The notes: generated by a model from the sequence alone, not told the origin. Shown: positions 10,613 through 20,640, counted from the first letter of the stretch. The stretch: 64,000 nucleotides of DNA from Rhabdophis nuchalis (GCA_039707465.1 CM077653.1:2169001-2233000); one strand, 5' to 3'. Numbers and translations are program-made.

Positions 10613-10654
10613 AACAACCAGGCTGAGAGAGCACCAAGGACCCTACAATCCTCC

Positions 10655-10691
<37 letters not shown>

Positions 10692-10806
10692 CACAAACCC
10701 CTCTCTCTTCTAGTACTGATAATGTTACCTAGTCAGGCAATGAAACAACTGCAAAAAAAAATCCCACCAAGCTCAGAGACCACCAAAGACCCCACAGTCA
10801 TCATTT

Positions 10807-10871
10807 CCTCCTCCTCCTCCTCCTCCTCCTCCTCCTCCTCCTCCTCCTCCTCCTCCTCCTCCTCCTCCTCT
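10807..10871. repeat. (TCC)n microsatellite
   Basis: About 21 uninterrupted CTC/TCC triplets inside the Penelope-like array, an expansion of the unit's pyrimidine tract. Confidence 0.95.
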
Positions 10872-11034
10872 CAAACCCCCTTCCCTGCCACCACTGATAG
10901 TGTTACCTACTTTGAGTAATGAAGCATCTGCAAGAAAACCACCAAGCTCAAAGAGGGCCCAGGACCCTTCATATAGCCAATATGTGAAAAAGTTGCTGAT
11001 ATCCTATCATGCATATATCCTATGCCTTCTAGTT

Positions 11035-11674
11035 CAGGGGTCCCCAACCTCTGCAACTTTAAGTCTGAAGGACTTCAGCCCCCAGATTTCTCCAGCCAGC
11101 AAAGCTGTCAGTGTCAGGGCCTGGGCCAGGGGTCCCCAACCTTTGCAACTTTAAATCTGAAGGACTTCAGCTCCCAGACTTCTCCAGCCAGCAAAGCTGT
11201 CAGTGTCAGGGCCTGGGCCAGGGGTCCCCAACCTTTGCAACTTTAAGTCTGAAGGACTTCAGCTCCCAGACTTCTCCAGCCAGCAAAGCTGTCAGTGTCA
11301 GGGCCTGGGCCAGGGGTCCCCAACCTTTGCAACTTTAAGTCTGAAGGACTTCAGCTCCCAGACTTCTCCAGCCAGCAAAGCTGTCAGTGTCAGGGCCTGG
11401 GCCAGGGGTCCCCAACCTTTGCAATTTTAAGTCTGAAGGACTTCAGCTCCCAGACTTCTCCAGCCAGCAAAGCTGTCAGTGTCAGGGCCTGGGCCAGGGG
11501 TCCCCAACCTTTGCAACTTTAAGTCTGAAGGACTTCAGCTCCCAGACTTCTCCAGCCAGCAAAGCTGTCAGTGTCAGGGCCTGGGCCAGGGGTCCCCAAC
11601 CCAGCAAAGCTGGCTGGAGAATTCTGGGAGCTGAAGTCCTTCAGACTTAAAGTTGCAAAGGTTGGAGATCCCTG
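11035..11674. mobile_element. hAT-type element with six 92-bp internal repeats
   Basis: Starts CAGGGGTCCCCAACC and ends GGTTGGAGATCCCTG. Flanked by perfect 8-bp duplications TTCTAGTT (11027-11034 and 11675-11682), of the nnnTAnnn pattern reported for Buster-group hAT transposons. Inside, a 92-bp unit with the linker gtgtcagggcctgggccagg recurs about six times. Peptides predicted across it only reflect the tandem repeat. Confidence 0.88.
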
Positions 11675-11748
11675 TTCTAGTTGATCCAAGCTCTATTGCA
11701 CGAATCAGATGCACAGGACTACAGGTCCCATAATCGCTCTTCAATGTG

Positions 11749-11776
11749 ACTCTCTCTCTCACTCTCTCACTCTCTC

Positions 11777-11831
<55 letters not shown>
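11749..11831. repeat. (CT)n microsatellite
   Basis: Dinucleotide run with a few A interruptions in its first third, then over 25 perfect units. Confidence 0.95.
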
Positions 11832-11833
<2 letters not shown>

Positions 11834-12259
11834 CGATGGGTTTTTGTCCTCCAACAAACCCGGAGGTGGTGGCATGAGGCACAAAAGATCTTATTTCCGT
11901 CGGCATTCCCAGAAAAATAATTTTGCTCTTCCTTCTCAAGCAAAGGGAGGAGGCAGGTCGCTCTTGTATCTCGAAGTAGGGGAACGGATTTATCTAGAAA
12001 GGGACCAAGCAAGGCCACGGGGGTTTTGTTTCCCTTCCCGAGCACAAACAAAATTATGAAAGCAAGAACATTTTGTTCAGCAGCCAAACTAATCCCTGCA
12101 AACAATATCTGCCAGACCCCCTAACTCAGCCGCTAATCTTCTCTTCCCTGACTTCAATTACATCACCCGGCACCCAGTCCGGTGTCGCCAAGCAGCCAAA
12201 GCAGCCAGGAACGCAGGCGAGGAAGACAGCGGTTCTCTTTGGCGGGCATAAGCCATGCC
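11832..12259. other. Unassigned sequence
   Basis: No recognised repeat. Overlapping short frames on both strands, none convincing. Confidence 0.4.
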
Positions 12260-12267
12260 CCCTAGAT

Positions 12268-12513
12268 CAGTGTTTCTCAACCTTGGCGACTTAAAGTCCT
12301 GGGGACTTCAACTCCCAGAATCCCCCAGCCAGCACAGCTGGCTGGGGGATTCTGGGAGTTGAAGTCCCCAGGACTTCAAGTCGCCAAGGTTGAGAAACAC
12401 TGTCCCAGGACTTAAAGTCGCCAAGGTTGAGAAACACTGCCCCAGGACTTAAAGTCGCCAAGATTGAGAAACACTGCCCCAGGACTTAAAGTCGCCAAGG
12501 TTGAGAAACACTG
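12268..12513. mobile_element. Palindromic hAT-type element with a terminal repeat copied in tandem
   Basis: Left end CAGTGTTTCTCAACC, centre cagccagcacagctggctg, right end GGTTGAGAAACACTG. Flanks CCCTAGAT and CCCTAGTT agree at 7 of 8. The right terminal 37 bases (ggacttaaagtcgccaaggt and following) are present four times in all, ending at 12402, 12439, 12476 and 12513. Confidence 0.85.
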
Positions 12514-12544
12514 CCCTAGTTCGATGTACAAGCCAACATAGGGC

Positions 12545-12625
12545 TTTGTGAGGGTCCTCGTTTAGCAACCGCTTGGCTTAGTGACCATTCGCCATTGTGA
12601 TGAGCCAACAGTGAGTGGCGGCACC
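12545..12625. mobile_element. Fragment of a Tigger-like DNA transposon
   Basis: The phrases tcctcgtttagcaaccgctt and ggcttagtgaccattcgcca resemble the repeat at 49978-50371. Short and diverged. Confidence 0.4.
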
Positions 12626-12644
12626 AAAAAACCCAGTGCAATCC

Positions 12645-13235
12645 TAAATTGCATTAACAGAGGGATGCAATCAAGATCAAGGGAGGTACCAATACCACTC
12701 TATAAAGCCTTAGTAAGGCCACACTTGGAGTACTGCATCCAGTTTTGAAAACATCTAGAAAAAAGATGTTGTGACTCTGGAAAGAGGGCAACGGTGAGCA
12801 ACCAGGATGATTTTAGGGGACTGGAGGCTAAAACCTACGATGGACGGTTGCAGGAACTGGGCCTGGCTAGTCTAGGGAAGAGAAGGACCAGGGGAAGTAG
12901 GAGAGCAACCTTCCAATATCTGAGGGGCTGCCCCAGAGAGGAGGAAGGGGGTCAAGCTATTCTCCAAAGCACCTGAAGGCCAGACAAGGAAGAATGGATG
13001 GAAACTGACCAAGGAGAGATTCCACCTGGAAATAAGGAGGAATTTCCTGACAGGGAGAACCATCAACCCATGGAACAGAAGTTGCCTTCGGAAGTTGTGG
13101 GAGCTTCATCCCTGGAGGCTTTCAGGAAAGGACTGGACTGCCCTCTGTCAGAAATGATGTAGGGTCTCCTGCTTGGGGAAAGGAGAGGGGAGTTGGACTA
13201 GATGACCTACAAGGTCCCTTCCAACTCTGTTTAAA
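12645..13235 (+). mobile_element. CR1 LINE, ORF2 C-terminus and 3' end
   Basis: Reads through a CR1-type C-terminal reverse-transcriptase tail (gactggaggctaaaacctac, aggggctgccccagagagga, caagctattctccaaagcac). It ends with gttggactagatgacctaca and aggtcccttccaactctgtt. Frameshifts are present, and it is a 5'-truncated dead copy. Confidence 0.85.
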
Positions 13236-13666
13236 ACATGGCAATTAATCCTGGCACCAACAATCTTCGCCAGTCTGTAAATCGAAGGAAAGCTGAAGAT
13301 CAGAAGCACAGCGGCTGCTTCACCGAGCAACCACTTCACTTCAGATGCTGGTTCCAAGTGTAGCCACTAAATGAGGACAGCCTGCGTGCATCTACACAAG
13401 CATACATATACCCACATCTACCTATATCAATCAAATGGCTTCCATCAAACAATTGCAGCAAACTGATTTCCAGCCTCTTGTTGTGACATGTACGCCGTTG
13501 CCACCCATCTCCCAGGATCTACGCAATTGTCAAAAGAAAAAAAAGTAAACAATAATTAGATGGCAATTTATCGTATAATAGACAACCCAGCATTTCTCCT
13601 TTGATCAACATGGGTAGATATAGCAGGAGAGTGGATTTTTCAGATGCATGTAATGATCCCAGTCGC

Positions 13667-13762
13667 ATTTGTCCGGGATGATGTAAGGATTCCAGGCTCG
13701 GGGGTTGGACTAGAAGACCTCCCAGGTCCCTTCCAGCCGTAGGAGTCCTTGTTCTATGTTCT
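13667..13762 (+). mobile_element. CR1 LINE 3'-terminal fragment
   Basis: Contains ggttggactagaagacctcc and caggtcccttccagc, the last 90 bases of the CR1 family. Confidence 0.8.
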
Positions 13763-13886
13763 TTCCACCACTGGCTGCCTGGGGGGGTTGATGCCCATGT
13801 CAGTTTAAGTAGAAGTTAAATTTATAGATCACAGATCATGAGAATCTATCCTTGACCTATTAGAACAGATCTAGGAGGCAAAGAAA

Positions 13887-13889
<3 letters not shown>

Positions 13890-13922
<33 letters not shown>
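13890..13922. repeat. (GT)n microsatellite
   Basis: About 16 GT units joined directly to the dispersed repeat that follows. Confidence 0.95.
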
Positions 13923-13924
<2 letters not shown>

Positions 13925-14258
13925 CCAGCATAACTCTGGAACGCCTTGAGCAATTTCAACCAAATTTGGTACACAGATGATTTAATATTGTGGGGGTAGG
14001 ACACCCCTAACACTCCTTGGGGATGTTTGTTTTCTTTAAGATACAGCCTGTTGTGCCTTAGAATGCTTTCTACTGTACTGCCATAAAATGGTTTCTACTG
14101 TGCAGCGCAGTGGAGGTGCCATGGTGATGGCTTCACAGTCCTCCACAAGGGGGCTCCCTCTGGTAAGAGGGAAAATCCAACATTAGAAATTACATTTGAT
14201 CTGGACTTTTTCCCCCTCTATAAATAAATACCCCAACAACACCGGGTTATTGGCTAGA
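13923..14258 (+). mobile_element. Unclassified dispersed repeat (possibly Helitron-like), copy 1
   Basis: Homologous over most of its length to 26205-26519: gttccagcataactctggaa, caatttcaaccaaatttggt, acacagatga, gatacagcctgttgtgcctt, and an end caccgggttattggctag. The CTAG-type end and the lack of terminal inverted repeats recall Helitrons, but this is uncertain. Confidence 0.55.
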
Positions 14259-15075
14259 ATTTTTTTTTTAAAAAATCAGGCAATCAATGCATTGAAAGCT
14301 ATGGAATTTGAATAGATACTTTCTTAGCTGTGTTTTTTTTGAGGGGGGGAAGTGGGTAGGTCTAAACCCATTTGCGTTATAAATAAACAGGTTGTGCAGT
14401 TTTGCTGCAACAGGGACGTTCTCTCGGGCCACTTTGAGACTGTCAGCTGCTCCTTGGAGGCCTCCTGAAGTCCTCGGTCACTCTCCGCTTGGCATCGGCT
14501 TGGCTAAAGGCCCACACTGCTTAATGGTTACTCACCCAAGTGCTCAGAGCAGTCAATTTGCTGTCCTCGGTGATCATCCATTAGCCGTGCTGAGATCCAG
14601 TTTGGCCCACCTAATAGCTTTCTGTCCCGCAGCCAAATTGGATGCTTGCCTGCGAATGTCTATCCTCCAGGGGATTCTTCTCCATCGGATGATCTGAGAG
14701 GTGGGATCAGCTCAGAGGGTTTTATCCCAAGTGCAAAGAGAATCTTGTACCAGGGGTTTTCAAGTGAGCAACCTTCAATCACAAAGGAAAGGATCCACCC
14801 TCCTGACCTGGACTGGATCCTGGATTCAAAAATTTGACAGGAGCGCCAACCGTATTTTTAAGAGTTGGGTGATTTAGAGTAATGGTTGCATCCGTTGCAA
14901 AGAATAGCATCTACTTGAAGGGACCGCATAGCCACAAGCGGGTGAGTTTAAGATTCCCCAGGCCATTGGGAATTGTATTGGACGACACAACTGACTTTGA
15001 GCCCATTCTGGCTTCAAGAGTGTCAGAACATTCATGACTGGCAAAGACATGGTAACAAGGTCAGCCAATGAATAG
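14259..15075. other. Unassigned sequence
   Basis: Unique-looking. A 101-codon plus-strand frame at 14392-14697 has no recognisable domain. Confidence 0.4.
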
Positions 15076-15586
15076 GCAGTTCTCAGCTGCCTTCGGAGCT
15101 AGACAGCAGTGAGGCAGGGGAACAGCTGGAGCCTATTCCCAGTGTGCGCATGCACAGAGCTGCCAGAAGAAAAGAACAACTCAGAAATCAGGGTCGACTT
15201 GGGAGTAAAAGCACAGGTGGAAGGTGAATGGCCCCTCACATAGGACACAGAAGAGGAGCGAAGGGGAGGAGGCTTTTGCAGGAAACAATTTGTTCATTTG
15301 TTTGTTTCTTCATTCATTCGATTTGTTTCAGGAATGTGAAGATGTGTCCGTGAATCTCAGAGACTCTGTGCCCAGCCTTTCCTTGCACAACACCTCCTTT
15401 GGACAATATTTCCATGGCAGCTTTCCAAGCTAGATAAGGTCTGTGGTCCTAAATTCACCTTTGAAAGGCTGTTTGCCAGGCCTTTGCTGAAGGTGAATGA
15501 GAGGAATTCACATTCATTTAATAAAAGGGGTTTTGTCGGGACCTGGACTCTGCCTCCTGCTTTTTGGGGAAGCCTAGGTCAGAACA
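15076..15586 (+). mobile_element. LTR fragment, 5' truncated
   Basis: Matches the solo LTR at 16397 from its second quarter to its end (ctcagctgccttcgga, cataggacacagaagaggag, taataaaaggggttttgtcg) and stops at CAGAACA, the family's 3' terminus. The first part is missing. Confidence 0.75.
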
Positions 15587-15588
15587 TC

Positions 15589-15677
15589 CAGAGTTTCCTG
15601 CCTGAGCAGAGGGTTGAACTAGAAGACCTCCAAGATCCCTTCCAGCTCTATTCTGATTGATAGATTGATTGATTGAA
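15589..15677 (+). mobile_element. CR1 3'-terminal fragment with (GATT)n tail
   Basis: Contains ggttgaactagaagacctcc and aagatcccttccagctctat, then a gattgattgatt tail instead of the ATTCT tail seen elsewhere. Confidence 0.75.
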
Positions 15678-16391
15678 AGCCAAACTAAGAAGCATCTCCA
15701 CTATACGTGGCTTGGACAGGCAGACATGTCTACCTTCTGTTTCCCAGTTGGAGAAGACAACCCAACTTCCTGCTGACTTTCACTGGTCTTGCTCAGTGGA
15801 CTCAAGTTAAGTTTTCCTGCTCCAATCCAGGAAGAGGCTAATTTTCACCAGAGGCAAATGACCTCGGAGCCAAAGCACAGAGCTCAACACTCACTCAAAG
15901 CTGCCTGGGAGATCAGCAAAGCTTTGCCCGAGGTGGACTAGAGGCTATGGGGAAATAGCCCTGCCTATTGGCCGTTCTCCAGAGCTTTGAGAATTTACAC
16001 TTAAAATCATTACTACAGCTGGCAGTCGACTCCATTGCAGAATCCTGCTAATAAAACCCTACCAATCCATGGCATCGTTAATCAACTGCCGTTTATTTCA
16101 GCCATGTCCAGTGGGTTTATCCTGATCCATCCAGACGGGTGGCAGGCGTCTATCTTCTCAGCCCGTCAACAACTGGTCTCCAAGAGAGAGCGGAATTGTC
16201 TCTGCAGTCCCTGAGATTCCCGATGAGTTGACTGGCCTCAAGAGTCCTTCTCCAGCAGAAGAAGCATCTGAGCATGAAATATCCTCATTTGTTGTCCTGC
16301 CTCCACTGAACCCATAAAACAAGATGAAAACACAATGCCCGTTTCTCTCTTTTTAAAAAATATTATCAAATTTGACGCAATGAAAACTTTC
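15678..16391. other. Unassigned sequence
   Basis: Nothing recognised between the LTR/CR1 pieces and the solo LTR. Confidence 0.4.
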
Positions 16392-16396
16392 CTTAG

Positions 16397-16968
16397 TGTT
16401 GTGGCCCGCCAGTGGCCAGCAGAGCTGACGACAGCAGATTCAGACAGGGAGGAGGCTGGGGAGGAACCCAGGCCAGTCCTGGAGTCTGGGGAAGGCTCTG
16501 AGGAGGGCTCTATGTCGGAGACAGAGAGGGTGCTAGGACCGTACGTCAGTTATCAGCTGCCTTCAGAGTCAGACATCAGTGAAGCAGAAGAACAGCTGGA
16601 GCCTGTTCCCAGTGTGTGCATGCACAGAGTTGCCAGACCAAGGGAACAGCTAAGGAACAAGGGTCGACTTGGGAGGAAGGCCACAGGTGGACGATGAATG
16701 GTCCCTCCCAGAGGGAATAAAAGAGGAGCAAAAGGGGAGTGGAGTTTGCAGGAGACAATTAGTTCATTTAATTGGTTCGTGACTCTTCGAGACTCCTTGC
16801 CAAGTTCTGCAGAGATCGGCCTGGCAGCTCTCCAAGCCGGATAAGGTCTGTGACCGTAAATCCTCCCTTGAAAGACTTTGCTGGCAGAATTGACAGGAGA
16901 TTCATAAAAGGGGTTTTTGTTGGGACTAGGAGTTTGGTTCAGGCTTTCAGGAAGCCTCGCTCAGAACA
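16397..16968 (+). mobile_element. Solo LTR, 572 bp
   Basis: Begins TGTTGTGG and ends CAGAACA, giving TGTT...AACA inverted termini. Flanked by the perfect 5-bp duplication CTTAG (16392-16396 and 16969-16973). A TATA-like box aataaaag lies near 16715. A reading frame of acidic residues crosses the first half, but homologous copies at 15076, 20413 and 44648 show that it is LTR sequence, not a gene. No internal retroviral region is nearby. Confidence 0.85.
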
Positions 16969-16973
16969 CTTAG

Positions 16974-17343
16974 CTCTATTAAATCCATGGTTAAAACAAG
17001 CTGCAAGCTAGGGGATGCATTTTAAGCCCCAAAATCGAAATAACGCCATCCACTTTTGAGGCGGAGGTGTCTTTTTTCTCCTTTCGACAGCTTGCTCAGT
17101 GACCTGCAACCCCGAGGTAATTAGAGAACCACCAAATCCTGGAAGTTGGGCCAACTTCTCCACACAACCCAAACCAGCAATTATGGCCAGGGGAAGCGTC
17201 GCCAAAGTTCAAATGCTTCTGACCGAAATAAAACACCCACTCCGAACCCAACGGAGAGACCTTTCAATTACGGTTCTATTTTTGAAAGGAGCATCTGGAA
17301 AGTTCTGAAGGGTTTGGGGTGCGACCCCTGAGCGTGGTCAGAT

Positions 17344-17345
<2 letters not shown>
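16974..17345. other. Unassigned sequence
   Basis: No element or gene recognised. Confidence 0.4.

Positions 17346-17437
<92 letters not shown>
17346..17437. repeat. (GA)n microsatellite
   Basis: About 45 uninterrupted GA units, the longest perfect dinucleotide run in the window. Confidence 0.97.
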
Positions 17438-17871
17438 GTCTCCTTGCATTGCTAAAAAGAGCAACCCTGGAGGCTGGGGGAGTTGGCCGAGAGGGTTGCG
17501 CATCGTGATATTTTGACAAAAGAAGAGAAGGGCAAAGAAACGTTTCAACTCTGGCTTCTAAAATTTTGATTTTAGAGAAATCCTCCTTAAAAAAAGTTTC
17601 CCTCCCATGTTGATGTCCGTATATTAAGAGTTGGGTTATCCAAAGTAGGGGCCACCAAACTTCAGGGACCACTAAATTCATAATTTTAAATCCCACGGAC
17701 GACTAATGTGATCTGCCTAATGACTGGGTGGGTGGGCGTGGCTAGGTGGTCATGTGACTGGGTGGGAGTGGCCAACTCGATATCCGTCACATCGAGGGGC
17801 ACCTTGCCCACCTCTACTTGCCCCTTCTCCCAGCCACTCCCCACCTGCCCACCTGGATCTCCTTAGAGCCC

Positions 17872-18130
17872 CAACAGGAAGCAGTTGCTCAAGCCAAGCA
17901 GCCCCCAGGAGAAAAGGTTGGCAAAACAGCTCAGTTCAAATGGGATCTGACCAAGAAGGAGGCTCAGTCGAAGCACCTCACTGAGGACTAGGAGCATAGG
18001 CTTTCCAAGCAGAGGGCAGACCTGCAGGAGTGCAAAGGCAGGTCCTGGCGCCTGGAGGCTCATTGGGCTGCGATGGTCAGCCAGTTCCAGGCCATGATGC
18101 AGTCCCACTGGAACGAGGCCCTTTGGCTCT
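17872..18130 (+). pseudogene. Protein-derived segment, coiled-coil-like, inside a hAT-type element
   Basis: In the frame starting at 17872 the translation is rich in Lys, Glu, Gln and Leu. It includes the stretches KWDLTKKEAQSKHLTED and RLSKQRADLQECKGRS, then MVSQFQAMMQSHWNEAL. A stop codon at 17989-17991 interrupts it. Composition and lack of low complexity suggest a fragment of a cellular coiled-coil gene captured by the element. I do not recognise the parent gene. Confidence 0.5.
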
Positions 18131-18212
18131 TCACCACCAGAGGGCCTCATTCCAGTGGGACTGCATCATGGCCTGGAACTGGCTGACCATCGCAGCCCAA
18201 TGAGCCTCCAGG
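18051..18212. repeat. Near-perfect inverted repeat, 72-bp arms, 18-bp spacer
   Basis: Arms at 18051-18122 and 18141-18212 are reverse complements with a single mismatch (gaacgagg against gaatgagg). The left arm is the 3' part of the protein-like segment, so that segment is present in both orientations. Transcripts would form a long hairpin. Confidence 0.95.
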
Positions 18213-18470
18213 TGCTTCCCTCCAGCCTTCGCCCAAAGCCCCCCACCAGGAGGCTGAAGCAGACCCCAAGTCGGAATTTCTGCCCCCCTCCAACCCCCAC
18301 AAAAAGACCCCAAAGGGGGAGACTCTGCAGCAACACAAGCATTCATTGCACGTCTCCATCTCAGCGTCCATCGTTTGCCTGATTTAGTGCAATGTAAAAA
18401 TGCAAATAATTTTCCTGTGGACTACCAAAATTTTCTCATGGACCCCCAGTGGGTGACCTCTAATCTAAAG

Positions 18471-18774
18471 GAGGATCAGAGCAAGCTTTGGCAATTGAAC
18501 CCCCCACTGTTTTTCACCAGCAATGAGATTCTTTCCAGCATCTCAGTTGGTTCTTCTGGCTCCTTTATTTATTCCAGGTCTCATCCAAGTTATTTGTGAG
18601 TCTCTGGCTTTCCAGAGAGAATTGCTCTGGCGAAGCAGGGAGCTGATGAGACATCAAAGAGCAAAGGGGCGCCCTCATCTCCGAGAGGAATGACAGAGAG
18701 AGGGAAAAGGTCAAGTAGCTGCAGATGTCACCCTTCCAAAGCAGAAGAAAAGAGGACAGTTGGTAGGTATGCTT
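18471..18774. other. Unassigned sequence
   Basis: No recognised repeat or coding frame. Confidence 0.4.
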
Positions 18775-19182
18775 CTCCTCCTCCTCCTCCTCCTCCTTCT
18801 TCCTTCTTCTTCCTCCTTCCTTTTTCTTCATTCTCCTTCCTTTTTCTTCATTCTCCTTCTTCTCCTTCTCCTTCTCCTTCTCTTTACCTCCTTCTTCTTC
18901 CTTCTTTCTCTTTTTCTTCCTTCTTCCCTCTTCTTCTTCCTCCTCCTCCTCCCCTCCTCTTCCTCCTCCTCCTCCTTCTTCCTTCTTCCTTCTTCTTCAT
19001 CCTCTTCCTCTTTTTCTTCTCCTTCTCCTGCTCCTTCTTCCTCCTCCTCCTTCTCCATCTCCTTTTTCCTCCTTCTCCGTCTCCTTCTTCTTCCTTCTTC
19101 TTTCTCTTTCTCTTTTTCTTCTTTCTTCCCTCTTCTTCCTCCTCCCCTCCTCTTCCTCCTCTTCCTCCTCCTTCTTTCCCTG
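18775..19182. repeat. 400-bp polypyrimidine tract, (TCC)n/(TTC)n
   Basis: Almost no purines on the plus strand except scattered A and G. Frames through it give Ser/Leu/Pro or Lys/Glu/Arg low-complexity peptides of up to 212 codons. Mirror-symmetric stretches could form triplex DNA. Confidence 0.95.
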
Positions 19183-20412
19183 CAAGATCAGCACTGGCAA
19201 CAGCCAACTGGCATGGGGCATGCGACCTCATCCTTCAGCCTGGCACCAGCGTTTCCTTCCAACAGCCTCAATTTAAACCACAACATGGTATAAGCTTTAT
19301 TTGTCCAATCTGCACCCCGCCACCCTGAAATTAACTCCTAAATGGTAGGGGAAACGATAGCGCTGCTATAAAAATAAATATAAAAAAAGGCCCTTCGGGG
19401 AAGGAATGTTTGAAAAGAGAGAAGAGGGGAAGAACAAACGCCAGCTAAACGTAGCAACTGATTAACAGATGAAGCAGCCGTAAATTATTTCCCCTGGCCA
19501 AAACAGAAAGCCTTTGCAGACTGTTGGAGGGAAGAGTTGGCAGGACTTCCTCAAGGAAGAGCTCCAAGGCCTTGGCACAACCACGGAGAAAGGTGCCATC
19601 TGCAGCTTTCCCTTCGACCAGGGATGGCGAACCTTTTCCGAGTGCCCAAACTGAAATAAGCGTATGCGTGTGCTGGAGCTCCAGAAACCTGAAGACCAGC
19701 TGGCCGGGGCGCATGCACAGACCTTTCCAGGTGCAAATGCGCGTGAAGACAATGCTTTGCACACTGAACCGGCAGAAATGCCCACAGGACCCCACCCCTG
19801 GTTTGATCTGAAGTCTGACCGACCCTTTGCTGGTTCACACGTCCTCTGCTCTCCTCCTCATGACTCTTTCTTGGCTTTGAGAAAAGATCGATGGAGCTGG
19901 ACTCTTCAGCAGCTGGCGTAACCAACCCACAAGCTGTGGACTTCTACACTCTTGATCACATGGCAAACTTTCCCCTTTTCCAAATTTGGAGGCCACCTTA
20001 ATAGGTGTTTGGCTGTAATTGGCTTGAGTGTGGCTTAGAAATACCTTGAGCTAAGGATTACGTGCAGCCTGGCTGAGGTGAATGGTTCCATTTAAATGGA
20101 AATTGAGAGCTGCGTTATTAGGAACTGTTTCCAAAAGGCAAATTGGAAAGGATTCCTGTCAGCCATGGAGGCAAAGAACTTTGCAGAAGATTGTTGCCCA
20201 CCAGTTACAATGCTTGGAGAGGCACATTCGCCTGGAAGGCAGCTCTGGGGCAAAGCAGAAGCTTAGAAGATAAGAGAGACAACGAAACCAGAAGGACGGC
20301 TGAGCGGCAGGTAAAAAGATTCAGAATGAATGAAAGAAAACTGGTTCATGAATACACATCGGCTTCTTCAAATGGTTGCCTTCCACAGGTTGGCTGTGTC
20401 TGTGTCAAAAGC
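19183..20412. other. Unassigned sequence
   Basis: Several overlapping frames of 85-124 codons on both strands near 19445-19925, which indicates GC-richness and not a gene. No splice-bounded exon or domain recognised. Confidence 0.4.
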
Positions 20413-20640
20413 TGTTGTGGCCCAGCCAGATCCGGCTGAGCTGATGATGGACTCGGAGAGGGAGGAACCCTATGAGTCTGCTCTGGAAGATGAGGGAGAC
20501 CTTGGGGAGTGCTCAGAGTCAGAGCAGGAACCAGAGAGGCTGATTGGCCACCAGGAGGCGCCTGGGTCATGGAGCAGTGGGGAGGTTCAAAGGCAGTTTG
20601 TCCATGATGCAAGAGTGAGCAGGTCTGAGAGGCGGAGACA
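20413..20640 (+). mobile_element. LTR fragment, 5' part
   Basis: Starts with the LTR terminus TGTTGTGGCCC and continues through a region like the start of the solo LTR (gactcggagagggaggaacc). A CR1 copy with a pentanucleotide tail interrupts it on the right. Confidence 0.6.

Larger units (their letters stand above)
10375..10960 (+). mobile_element. Second tandem Penelope-like array, with an inverted head
   Basis: Opens with the inverted form of the unit (aaaagagaatatttgtagct, gtttggttgtttccttgcag). Direct units follow with cores at about 10462 (degraded), 10571 (CTGATGA, complete core), 10716 (CTGATAA) and 10894 (CTGATAG). Each direct unit ends with the accaagctcagaga phrase, and (TCC)n tracts separate most of them. 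Confidence 0.55.
17646..18462. mobile_element. hAT-type element carrying a protein-like segment and a large hairpin
   Basis: Left end TAGGGGCCACC and right end GGTGACCTCTA are inverted. Their inner flanks (ctaaattcataattttaaat; aattttcctgtggactac) are also partly inverted. Flanks ATCCAAAG (17638-17645) and ATCTAAAG (18463-18470) match at 7 of 8. The 817-bp interior is not the usual palindrome: it contains a 72-bp inverted repeat and a codon-like stretch. Confidence 0.65.

Noticed and set aside
11022..11650. Series of near-identical 75-residue frames, one every 92 bases
   Set aside because: They are the 92-bp hAT repeat read in frame, not a repeat protein.
16335..16697. 120-codon acidic reading frame
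   Set aside because: It begins outside and runs into the solo LTR; homologous LTR copies break it.
18690..19328. 212-codon plus-strand frame and several minus-strand Lys/Glu-rich frames
   Set aside because: All arise from the polypyrimidine tract, which lacks stops in most frames.
19445..19925. Cluster of 85-124 codon frames on both strands
   Set aside because: Mutually overlapping on opposite strands with no protein-like pattern, as expected for GC-rich noncoding DNA.
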